From: Oscillospiraceae bacterium
Lineage (GTDB): Bacteria; Bacillota; Clostridia; Oscillospirales; Ruminococcaceae
DNA length: 11,452 nt
Direction of reading: 5' to 3'
Assembly: GCA_900768675.1 (NCBI GenBank)
Contig: CAAGDT010000022.1
Location: 1-11,452 of the forward strand
Part shown: piece by piece, positions 1-5,663 of the stretch
Numbering within the stretch: position 1 is the first letter of the stretch
How the letters are laid out: each line of letters starts with the position of its first letter
The notes under the pieces: model-generated
Seen by the model: the letters and a program-made list of their open reading frames with translations, nothing else
Told to the model about the DNA's origin: nothing
The model's database searches: none
Position numbers and translations under genes: made by a program

Positions 1-30
1 AGCCGTTAATTGTGCGGTATTGCCTTAATC

Positions 31-59
31 ATTATAGCATATTTGCCTTTTATATGCAA
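31..59 (-). promoter_or_regulatory. Possible sigma-A promoter firing leftward out of the window
   Basis: Read on the minus strand, TTGCAT (54-59) lies 17 bases before TATAAT (31-36), and TGC just before the -10 gives an extended -10. Transcription would begin near base 24 and leave the window to the left. No start codon for the driven gene lies in the 24 bases left, so its identity is unknown. It would make the cysteine operon one half of a divergent pair. The box quality is good, but the region is AT-rich, so chance matches are possible. Confidence 0.5.
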
Positions 60-74
60 TAGCAGTACTGCTAT
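59..74. repeat. Perfect 16-bp palindrome ATAGCAGTACTGCTAT
   Basis: The sequence equals its own reverse complement over all 16 bases. It lies between the candidate leftward promoter (touching its -35) and the rightward cysteine promoter. That position suits an operator shared by two divergent genes. Read as rightward RNA it could also form a six-pair hairpin with loop GUAC, followed ten bases on by T6-rich sequence, so a weak terminator for an upstream gene cannot be excluded. The cognate protein is unknown. Confidence 0.5.
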
Positions 75-75
75 A

Positions 76-94
76 GAAATTTTTTAAAAATTTC
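76..94. promoter_or_regulatory. AT-rich palindrome, possible UP element of the cysteine promoter
   Basis: GAAATTTTTTAAAAATTTC is a perfect 9-base inverted repeat around a central T at 85. It ends 11 bases before the -35 box of the rightward promoter. A- and T-tracts in this position are typical of UP elements bound by the RNA polymerase alpha subunit. Its symmetry could equally be incidental to the run of A and T. Confidence 0.35.
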
Positions 95-100
95 CTATTT

Positions 101-117
101 ACCTATTGACAAGGTAG
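101..117. promoter_or_regulatory. Operator copy 1 (ACCTA-N6-AGGTAG) over the -35 box
   Basis: ACCTA (101-105), six bases and AGGTAG (112-117) form an imperfect dyad whose ACCT and AGGT arms centre on 108. The spacer is the -35 hexamer itself. The same word recurs at 142-158 with identical spacing. The nearby Rrf2-family gene at 2646 is the obvious candidate binder, but this is inferred from context. A wider dyad, TTTCCTA (91-97) and TAGGAAA (115-121), is nested around this site. Confidence 0.6.
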
Positions 118-134
118 GAAATATGTGGTATTAT
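106..134 (+). promoter_or_regulatory. Sigma-A promoter of the cysteine operon
   Basis: A consensus TTGACA (106-111) is separated by 17 bases from TATTAT (129-134), and TGG directly before the -10 supplies an extended -10 motif. TATAAT at 132-137 is an alternative -10 but would need a 20-base spacer. The start of transcription should be near 141. The transcript would have a leader of about 180 bases before metY, containing the small cysteine-rich ORF. Two inverted repeats cover the -35 and the start site, so repression is the likely mode of control. Confidence 0.8.
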
Positions 135-141
135 AATATCA

Positions 142-158
142 ACCTACCAAGCAGGTAG
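142..158. promoter_or_regulatory. Operator copy 2 (ACCTA-N6-AGGTAG) at the transcription start
   Basis: ACCTA (142-146), six bases and AGGTAG (153-158) repeat the site over the -35 exactly in both arms and spacing, while the six spacer bases differ. The dyad centre is 149, 41 bases or about four helical turns from copy 1, so both sites face the same side of the helix. The site begins at or just after the predicted start of transcription, where a bound protein would block polymerase. Confidence 0.6.
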
Positions 159-187
159 AATTTAAAGAGTAAGACAGGTACATAACA

Positions 188-256
188 ATGAAAAACTATC
201 TGAGAAATCTGGTAACTTCAAACTTCCGTTCAGAGCGAATGTGTTGTTGCTGTTGA
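188..256 (+). CDS. Cysteine-rich leader peptide (22 codons), probable cysteine-responsive attenuator
   Basis: This unannotated ORF begins MKNYLRNLVT at ATG 188 and ends RSERMCCCC: codons 242-253 are TGT TGT TGC TGT, followed at once by TGA 254-256. It lies about 47 bases into the predicted transcript of two cysteine and homocysteine synthesis genes, and 63 bases before metY. A weak AGGT at 176-179 is its only ribosome binding site. Runs of codons for the end product just before a stop are the hallmark of leader peptides, and polycysteine short ORFs are known cysteine-responsive attenuators in mycobacteria. The inferred role is that ribosomes stall on the Cys run when charged tRNA-Cys is scarce and so raise metY-cysK expression. 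No GC-rich terminator lies between it and metY, so control would act on translation initiation or by another route. Confidence 0.75.
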   Translation: MKNYLRNLVTSNFRSERMCCCC

Positions 257-293
257 AGCCTACAAAGAAAACAAAAATATTTTAACAACAACA
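242..293 (+). promoter_or_regulatory. Candidate RNA pairing between the Cys codon run and the metY ribosome-binding region
   Basis: TGTTGTTG (242-249), the DNA of the Cys codons, is the exact reverse complement of CAACAACA (286-293), which ends 11 bases before the metY ribosome binding site AAAGGA (304-309). A ribosome stalled on or passing the Cys codons would prevent this pairing. The eight pairs contain only three G-C, so the structure is weak. It may simply reflect low-complexity TGT and ACA sequence. The link to regulation is inference. Confidence 0.3.
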
Positions 294-319
294 AATTAAT
301 CTGAAAGGAAATTAAAACT

Positions 320-1603
320 ATGTCTGAATATAAATTTGAAACACTCCAGCTTCACGTTGGACAGGAAACTCCCGACCCCGCAACCGACGCAAGAGCAGTA
401 CCGATTTACGCAACAACCTCCTATGTTTTCCGCAACTGCGACCACGCAGCCGCTCGTTTCGGACTTGCTGACGCAGGAAATATCTACGGAAGACTTACAA
501 ATTCCACACAGGACGTTTTTGAAAAGAGAATTGCAGCCCTTGAAGGCGGCGTTGCAGCCCTTGCGGTAGCTTCCGGCGCTGCTGCAATAACCTACACAAT
601 ACAGGCTCTTGCCCAGAACGGCGGACACATTGTTGCACAGAAGACAATCTACGGCGGAAGCTACAATCTGCTTGCACACACGCTTCCTGCTTACGGCATA
701 ACAACCTCTTTCGTAAATATCCACGACCTGGCTGAAGTTGAGGCTGCAATAAAGGACAACACAAGAGCAATCTACATAGAAACTCTCGGCAACCCCAACA
801 GCGATATTCCAGATATTGACGCCCTTGCAGAGCTTGCTCACAAGCACGGACTTCCCCTTGTGGTTGACAACACCTTCGGCACTCCTTACCTTATCAGACC
901 TATCGAGCATGGTGCTGATATTGTGGTACATTCCGCTACAAAGTTTATCGGCGGTCACGGCACAACCCTGGGCGGTATAATCGTTGACTCCGGCAAGTTT
1001 GACTGGGAGGCTTCGGGAAATTACCCCGCAATCTCCGCTCCCAACCCCAGCTACCACGGCGTTTCCTTTACAAAGGCAGTAGGAGCTGCGGCTTTCGTAA
1101 CCTACATAAGAGCAATCCTTTTAAGAGATACAGGCGCTACAATTTCTCCCTTTGCTGCATTCCTGCTGTTACAGGGTACGGAAACACTTTCTCTCCGCCT
1201 TGAACGTCATGCAGAAAACACCAAAAAGGTAATCGAATATCTGAGCAAGCACCCGCAGGTTGAAAAAGTTAATCACCCCTCGATTCCCGACCACCCCGAC
1301 CACGCACTTTACGAAAAGTATTTCCCAAACGGCGGCGGTTCAATATTTACCTTTGAAATCAAGGGCGGCGTTAAGGAAGCGCACAAGTTTATTGACAATC
1401 TTAAGATTTTCTCTCTGCTTGCAAACGTTGCAGACGTAAAATCCCTTGTAATTCACCCCGCAACCACAACCCACAGCCAGCTTACCGAGGAAGAGCTTGA
1501 AGAACAGGGAATTAAGCCCAACACAATCCGTCTTTCTATCGGCACAGAGCATATTGACGATATTATTGCAGACCTTGAAAACGGTTTTAATGCAGTTAAA
1601 TAA
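320..1603 (+). CDS. metY: O-acetyl-L-homoserine sulfhydrylase (O-acetylhomoserine aminocarboxypropyltransferase)
   Basis: Cytoplasmic pyridoxal-phosphate enzyme of the Cys/Met metabolism family. It joins O-acetylhomoserine and sulfide to form homocysteine, the direct sulfhydrylation route to methionine; some members also use O-acetylserine. The 427 residues match the usual MetY length. Visible motifs are IYGRLTN (55-61, phosphate-binding Tyr56 and Arg58), ASGAAA (84-89), VVDNTFGTP (181-189, Asp183 to the PLP ring nitrogen) and SATKFIGGHG (205-214, Schiff-base Lys208). The C-terminal half has the long MetY form (residues NTIRLSIGTEHIDD near the end) rather than the shorter MetB/MetC form. The start at 320 follows AAAGGA at 304-309. 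It is the first full gene after the cysteine-rich leader; cysK begins 14 bases after its stop, so the two are co-transcribed. Substrate preference (acetyl- rather than succinyl-homoserine) is assigned by family resemblance. Confidence 0.93.
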   Translation: MSEYKFETLQLHVGQETPDPATDARAVPIYATTSYVFRNCDHAAARFGLADAGNIYGRLTNSTQDVFEKRIAALEGGVAALAVASGAAAITYTIQALAQNGGHIVAQKTIYGGSYNLLAHTLPAYGITTSFVNIHDLAEVEAAIKDNTRAIYIETLGNPNSDIPDIDALAELAHKHGLPLVVDNTFGTPYLIRPIEHGADIVVHSATKFIGGHGTTLGGIIVDSGKFDWEASGNYPAISAPNPSYHGVSFTKAVGAAAFVTYIRAILLRDTGATISPFAAFLLLQGTETLSLRLERHAENTKKVIEYLSKHPQVEKVNHPSIPDHPDHALYEKYFPNGGGSIFTFEIKGGVKEAHKFIDNLKIFSLLANVADVKSLVIHPATTTHSQLTEEELEEQGIKPNTIRLSIGTEHIDDIIADLENGFNAVK

Positions 1604-1617
1604 AGGAGGAAACCACT

Positions 1618-2550
1618 ATGTCCAACATTTACAAAACAGCTGACCAGCTTATCGGAAAAACGCCCTTACTTGAACTCTCACATATTGAAAAGAACCTCGG
1701 TCTTGAGGCTACGGTTCTTGCAAAGCTTGAATATTTTAACCCCGCAGGCTCAGTTAAGGACAGAATTGCAAAGGCAATGATTGACGACGCAGAGGCAAGC
1801 GGCAAGCTTAAGCCCGACTCTGTTATTATCGAGCCTACCTCCGGAAATACGGGTATAGGTCTTGCTGCGGTTGCAGCAGCAAGAGGCTACCGGATTATAA
1901 TTGTAATGCCCGAAACAATGTCTGTTGAGCGCAGACAGCTTATGAAGGCTTACGGTGCTGAGCTTGTCCTGAGCGACGGCGCAAAGGGAATGAAGGGCGC
2001 AATTGCAAAGGCGCAGGAGCTTGCTGAGGAAATACCGAACAGCTTTATTCCTTCCCAGTTTACCAACCCCGCTAACCCCGAAGCACATAGAAAGACAACG
2101 GGACCCGAAATTTTCGAGGATACCGACGGTAAGGTTGATATTTTTGTTGCAGGCGTTGGTACAGGCGGAACTCTTACGGGTGTGGGAGAATACCTTAAGT
2201 CTAAGAATCCTGCTGTAAAGGTAGTAGCGGTTGAGCCTGCTTCATCTGCGGTGCTTTCAACAGGCGTTGCAGGACCTCACAAGATTCAGGGTATAGGCGC
2301 AGGCTTTGTGCCTGAAGTACTCAACACAAAGGTTTACGACGAAATTATCCCTGTTACCAACGAGGACGCCTTTGAGACAGGCAGACTTATCGGAAAGAGC
2401 GAGGGTGTGCTTGTTGGAATTTCCTCGGGTGCAGCTGCATGGGCGGCTATACAGCTTGCAAAAAGACCCGAAAACAAGGGCAAGAACATAGTTGTTCTTC
2501 TTCCCGATACGGGCGACAGATATCTTTCTACTCCGCTTTTCGCTGAGTAA
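1618..2550 (+). CDS. cysK: Cysteine synthase (O-acetylserine sulfhydrylase A)
   Basis: Fold-type II pyridoxal-phosphate enzyme that converts O-acetylserine and sulfide to cysteine and acetate in the cytoplasm. The 310 residues are full length. Motifs seen are NPAGSVKDR (41-49, PLP Lys47), the PTSGNTG substrate loop (73-79), the GTGGT phosphate cup (181-185) and ISSGAAA (268-274), whose serine contacts the PLP ring nitrogen. A strong AGGAGG (1604-1609) begins at the metY stop and lies eight bases before the ATG, so the start is secure. In other bacteria CysK also binds partner proteins through its active site: CysE, the CymR repressor and the CdiA toxin. That makes the Rrf2 gene directly downstream of special interest. 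No cysE serine acetyltransferase is in the window. Confidence 0.96.
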   Translation: MSNIYKTADQLIGKTPLLELSHIEKNLGLEATVLAKLEYFNPAGSVKDRIAKAMIDDAEASGKLKPDSVIIEPTSGNTGIGLAAVAAARGYRIIIVMPETMSVERRQLMKAYGAELVLSDGAKGMKGAIAKAQELAEEIPNSFIPSQFTNPANPEAHRKTTGPEIFEDTDGKVDIFVAGVGTGGTLTGVGEYLKSKNPAVKVVAVEPASSAVLSTGVAGPHKIQGIGAGFVPEVLNTKVYDEIIPVTNEDAFETGRLIGKSEGVLVGISSGAAAWAAIQLAKRPENKGKNIVVLLPDTGDRYLSTPLFAE

Positions 2551-2561
2551 TCCCATTAACA

Positions 2562-2601
2562 GAATTATTTCCCTGAGCGGTTTCCCGCTTGGGGATAATT
2601 C
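2562..2601 (+). terminator. Long hairpin between cysK and the Rrf2 regulator gene, possible partial terminator or RNA-processing site
   Basis: CCCTGAGCGG (2571-2580) pairs over ten bases, including two G-U pairs, with CCGCTTGGGG (2585-2594) around a TTTC loop. Beyond a two-base bulge, GAATTAT (2562-2568) pairs with ATAATTC (2595-2601). This gives 17 pairs in 40 bases and accounts for nearly half of the gap between cysK and the next gene. Only GGTTTT follows, not a proper U-tract, so full termination is doubtful. It may lower expression of the regulator relative to metY-cysK or protect the 3' end of a processed message. Confidence 0.6.
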
Positions 2602-2645
2602 GGTTTTATAAACTTTTCAAACTTTTCAGAAAGGATAATAAAATT

Positions 2646-3074
2646 ATGATGATTTCAACAAGAGGGCGATATGCGCTTCGTGTATTAATCGACCTTGCGG
2701 AGCATAACGACGGAAAGTATATACCTATGCGTGATGTTGCAAAACGTCAGGAGCTTTCCCTTAAATATCTTGAGCAGATTTTACCTGTTATGACCAAAAA
2801 TAAGCTTGTTATCGGCGTTCACGGCAAGGGCGGCGGCTACAAGCTGAGCCGCACTCCCGATGAATACACGGTAGGCGAGATTTTAAGGCTTACTGAAGGA
2901 AATTTAGCCCCTGTTGCCTGTCTTGAACAGGACGCAGAGCCTTGTGAAAGAGCAGCTGAATGTCGTACTCTTGAAATGTGGACAGGCTTTTTCAAGATGA
3001 CTAACGATTATTTCGACAATATCACAATTGCCGACCTTATGAAAACGGAAAGTGCGGATAATTATGTGATATAG
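2646..3074 (+). CDS. Rrf2-family transcriptional regulator with a cysteine triad, probable regulator of this cysteine operon
   Basis: A 142-residue winged-helix protein opening MMISTRGRYALRVL, the standard Rrf2 N-terminus, with the recognition region around RDVAKRQELSLKYLEQIL (29-46) and the wing at GVHGKGGGYKL (57-67). Three cysteines, C92, C100 and C106, sit where IscR and NsrR hold an iron-sulfur cluster, but the IscR histidine three residues after the last cysteine is replaced by leucine. The protein ends NYVI. The start chosen is ATG 2646, ten bases after GAAAGG at 2629-2634; ATG 2649 is a poorer fit, and a TTG at 2589 lies inside the hairpin stem. Relatives are IscR (Fe-S sensor) and CymR, the Bacillus and Staphylococcus cysteine repressor that works in complex with CysK. 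Its place after cysK and the twin operators upstream of metY suggest feedback control of this operon. Whether it senses Fe-S status, sulfide or cysteine supply cannot be told. Confidence 0.88.
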   Translation: MMISTRGRYALRVLIDLAEHNDGKYIPMRDVAKRQELSLKYLEQILPVMTKNKLVIGVHGKGGGYKLSRTPDEYTVGEILRLTEGNLAPVACLEQDAEPCERAAECRTLEMWTGFFKMTNDYFDNITIADLMKTESADNYVI

Positions 3075-3098
3075 TATTCTTTATTCTTAACTGCAAAA

Positions 3099-3128
3099 TG
3101 CCCGCAGAGATTAAAAGCTCTGCGGGCA
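3099..3128. terminator. Bidirectional terminator between the convergent Rrf2 and rlmD genes
   Basis: TGCCCGCAGAG (3099-3109) and CTCTGCGGGCA (3118-3128) form a perfect 11-pair GC-rich stem with an eight-base loop, between the stop codons of two converging genes. Leftward transcripts get TTTTG directly after the stem, a modest U-tract. Rightward transcripts get only AATAATTCT, so termination is probably better for rlmD than for the cysteine operon. Confidence 0.8.
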
Positions 3129-3162
3129 ATAATTCTATCAATCGGTATTGTAAAATTGAACT

Positions 3163-4509
3163 CTATCTTGACAATAGAACAACGCACTCAACATGATTAG
3201 TCCTGCTGAACAAATCCACTCCCTGAATGCTGACAGTCTTATACCCCAGCCTTTCAAGATACTTACAGTCCCTCGCCGCTGTTGCGGGATTGCAGGACAC
3301 CATAACTATTCTTTCGGGATTGAAGGATGAAATGTTGTTCAGTGTCTTCTCGTCGCAGCCCTTTCTTGCAGGGTCTACTATTACAACATCAGCGGTAATG
3401 CCCTTATTTTTCAAAATTTCGGTTACTTCTCCCGCGTCGCCGCAGTAGAACTCCGCATTTTTGGCATTATTCAGCTCAGCATTTTTCTTTGCGTTTTCAA
3501 CAGCGCTTTCCACTATCTCAACGCCAATAATCCGCCGTGCCTTATCCGCCATTGTGAGACCTATTGTTCCTGCCCCACAATAAAGGTCAATAGCCGTTTT
3601 TCCCTCAGGCTCTGCAAGTTCCGCAGCCTTGCTATAAAGGATTTCCGCCATTGGCGTGTTGACCTGATAAAAGGACTTCGGGGAAACGGAAAAGGTTTTT
3701 CCGAGCATTCTGTCGGTGATTTCGGAGCTTCCTTTAAGCAGGATTTCCTCCTCGCCGTAAATTACGTTGGTTTTCTCCTTGTTCACGTTGACAACAACGC
3801 TTTTAATATCGGGGAATTTTTCGGTAAGAGCCGCCGCAAGAGCCTTTAGCTGCGGCACATTTCTGCGAACGACAATTGTAACATTGATTTCGCCCGTGTA
3901 ATGACCTCGCCTTATGCAGATATGCCGCAAAACGCCGTTGTGCTCTGCCTCGTTATAGGCGGAGATTTTATTTTTCGCCGCAAAATCAAGCACAAATGCC
4001 CTTATATCGGAAAAAATCGGCTGTTCAAGGCGGCAGCTTTCGCAAGGCACGATAACGTGGCTTCTGTCGGCGTAAAATCCGCATACAGTATTGCCGTTTT
4101 TGTCCTTGCCCACGGGATACTGAGCCTTATTGCGGTAGCTTTCGGTGGTGCAGTTAGCTATAATCGGAAGAAATTCCGGTGTGATCCCGCCTATGCGGGT
4201 GAAAGAGTCCCTTATAAAGCTCTCCTTAGCCCGCAATTCCGCCTCGTAGCTTATATGACGAAAGGAGCAGCCGCCGCATCTTCCGAAAACGGGGCAGTCG
4301 GGCGTTATACGGTCGGGGGAAGGGGAGAGGATTTCCTCAATTTTCCCGTAGCAGTGATTTTTGCAGACCTTCAGAATCTTTACCGAAAGCCTGTCGCCCA
4401 CGGCGCTCAATGGAACAAAAACCACCATTCCCTCATCTGTCCTGCCTACGCCGCTTCCGTCGTTTGCAATTCCGCTTATTTCAAGGGTTATAATATCGTT
4501 TTTGTTCAT
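3163..4509 (-). CDS. rlmD: 23S rRNA (uracil-C5)-methyltransferase, RlmD/RlmCD type
   Basis: SAM-dependent enzyme that makes 5-methyluridine in 23S rRNA: U1939 by analogy with E. coli RlmD, possibly also U747 as in the Bacillus RlmCD enzyme. Order along the 448 residues: an N-terminal TRAM RNA-binding domain (about 1-60); a [4Fe-4S] cysteine set CPVFGRCGGC (C72, C78, C81) with C156 as fourth ligand; the central RNA-binding part with SFYQVNTP; the SAM site DLYCGAGTIG; DPARKG (from D379); and VSCNPAT with catalytic C406. E441 in HVECV fits the proton-abstracting glutamate. The start used is ATG 4509, one base after the prfB stop (TAA-A-ATG). An in-frame TTG seven codons upstream would overlap prfB by 20 bases and is less likely. 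The distinction from TrmA-type tRNA methyltransferases rests on the TRAM domain and Fe-S motif. Confidence 0.9.
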   Translation of the reverse strand: MNKNDIITLEISGIANDGSGVGRTDEGMVVFVPLSAVGDRLSVKILKVCKNHCYGKIEEILSPSPDRITPDCPVFGRCGGCSFRHISYEAELRAKESFIRDSFTRIGGITPEFLPIIANCTTESYRNKAQYPVGKDKNGNTVCGFYADRSHVIVPCESCRLEQPIFSDIRAFVLDFAAKNKISAYNEAEHNGVLRHICIRRGHYTGEINVTIVVRRNVPQLKALAAALTEKFPDIKSVVVNVNKEKTNVIYGEEEILLKGSSEITDRMLGKTFSVSPKSFYQVNTPMAEILYSKAAELAEPEGKTAIDLYCGAGTIGLTMADKARRIIGVEIVESAVENAKKNAELNNAKNAEFYCGDAGEVTEILKNKGITADVVIVDPARKGCDEKTLNNISSFNPERIVMVSCNPATAARDCKYLERLGYKTVSIQGVDLFSRTNHVECVVLLSR

Positions 4510-4510
4510 T

Positions 4511-5629
4511 TTATTCGGCGTTCTTTTCAAGAGCCTTGTTCTTCAGATATGCGTTTATAAAGCCGTCTATGTCTCCGTCCATAACCGCCTGAATGTTGCC
4601 CATTTCATAGCCTGTTCTATGGTCCTTTGCAAGGGTATAGGGCATAAAGACATAGGAGCGAATCTGTGCGCCCCATGCAATCTGGAGCTGCTCGCCCTTG
4701 ATATCGGAAATCTTTTCGAGATGCTCTCTTTCCTTTATTTCAACAAGCTTTGACACAAGCATTCTCATTGCATATTCACGGTTCTGGAGCTGGCTTCTCT
4801 GGGTCTGGCAGGCGCATACAATTCCGGTAGGCTTATGGATAAGACGAACAGCAGAGCTTGTCTTGTTAACCTTCTGACCACCTGCGCCGCTGGAGCGGTA
4901 AACCTCCATTTCAATATCCTCCGGACGGATATCAACGGTTGTATCCTCGTCGATTTCGGGCATTACTTCTAAGCTGGCAAAGCTTGTGTGACGTCTGCCC
5001 GAAGCGTCGAAGGGAGAAACTCTTACAAGGCGGTGAACGCCGTTTTCAGACTTTAAAAATCCGTAGGCGTTAAGTCCCTCGATAAGAATTGAAGCGCTCT
5101 TAATGCCCGCTTCTTCTCCTTCAAGGTAGTCCAGCAGGGAAACCTTGAAATTATGACGCTCCGCCCAGCGGTTATACATTCTGTACAGCATTTCAACCCA
5201 GTCCTGCGCCTCTGTTCCGCCTGCGCCTGCGTGGAAAGTAAGAATAGCGTTCTTTGAGTCAAATTCGCCGGAAAGCAGGGTAACAAGCTTCTGCTCTTCA
5301 AGCATACGCTTTGCATTCTCTGCAAGGTTGGTTATTTCCTCAAGCATAGACTCGTCCTCTTCCTCGTTGGCAAGCTCTGCCATTGTAAGAACATCGTCAA
5401 AGCTTTCCTCAAGCTTTCCAAACTGAGCAACCTTCGCCTTAAGCCCGCCCATTTTCTGCAAAATCTTCTGCGAATTAGCGCTGTCATTCCAGAAATCGGG
5501 CTGAGCGGATTCTTCTTCAAGCTTCTCGATTTCCTTCTTAAGGTTTTCCAGGTCGAGCGCTGCCGCAAGCTCCTTGAGCTGGGGCTTAAGTCCCTGAAAT
5601 TCAAGTATAAGTTCTTCGTACTGAAGCAT
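4511..5629 (-). CDS. prfB: Peptide chain release factor 2 (no programmed frameshift)
   Basis: Class I release factor that recognises UAA and UGA stop codons and triggers peptide hydrolysis on the ribosome. The 372 residues are full length. The tripeptide anticodon SPF (205-207) marks RF2 rather than RF1, and the GGQ catalytic motif is at 250-252. The start is ATG 5629, six bases downstream of AAAGGAAGGA (5636-5645). An upstream TTG at 5731 lies before the promoter and cannot be used. In many bacteria prfB carries an in-frame UGA near codon 25 that requires +1 frameshifting. Here that region reads AALDLE (23-28) straight through in one frame, with CTC GAC in place of CTT TGA C, so this autoregulation is absent. 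rlmD follows after one base, and the two genes form one leftward operon. Confidence 0.96.
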   Translation of the reverse strand: MLQYEELILEFQGLKPQLKELAAALDLENLKKEIEKLEEESAQPDFWNDSANSQKILQKMGGLKAKVAQFGKLEESFDDVLTMAELANEEEDESMLEEITNLAENAKRMLEEQKLVTLLSGEFDSKNAILTFHAGAGGTEAQDWVEMLYRMYNRWAERHNFKVSLLDYLEGEEAGIKSASILIEGLNAYGFLKSENGVHRLVRVSPFDASGRRHTSFASLEVMPEIDEDTTVDIRPEDIEMEVYRSSGAGGQKVNKTSSAVRLIHKPTGIVCACQTQRSQLQNREYAMRMLVSKLVEIKEREHLEKISDIKGEQLQIAWGAQIRSYVFMPYTLAKDHRTGYEMGNIQAVMDGDIDGFINAYLKNKALEKNAE

Positions 5630-5663
5630 AATAAATCCTTCCTTTAACGCATAAATAATATAT

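Noticed and set aside
257..319. T-box, SAM riboswitch or intrinsic terminator between the leader peptide and metY
   Set aside because: The stretch is short and AT-rich with no GC stem, no U-tract after a hairpin and no recognisable T-box sequence.
296..1057. Long minus-strand ORF of 253 codons opposite metY
   Set aside because: It is antisense to a clear full-length enzyme, very rich in Cys, Ser and Val as expected from reading the complement of coding DNA, and has no family resemblance or binding site.
2611..2629. Direct repeat ACTTTTCA (2612-2619 and 2621-2628) before the Rrf2 gene
   Set aside because: Two short low-complexity copies with no promoter boxes at matching distance; not enough to call a site.
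2589..2645. Upstream TTG start for the Rrf2 gene, adding 19 residues
   Set aside because: The TTG lies inside the stem of the 2562-2601 hairpin, and the added residues precede the standard MISTRGRYAL start of the family. GAAAGG fits ATG 2646.
4510..4530. TTG start for rlmD overlapping prfB
   Set aside because: ATG 4509 is one base after the prfB stop and gives a family-typical N-terminus; the TTG overlap has no better binding site.
5560..5575. AAGGAG within prfB as a frameshift-stimulating Shine-Dalgarno-like element
   Set aside because: It is too far from the position of the lost slip site, and there is no in-frame stop to bypass; it simply encodes Lys-Glu.
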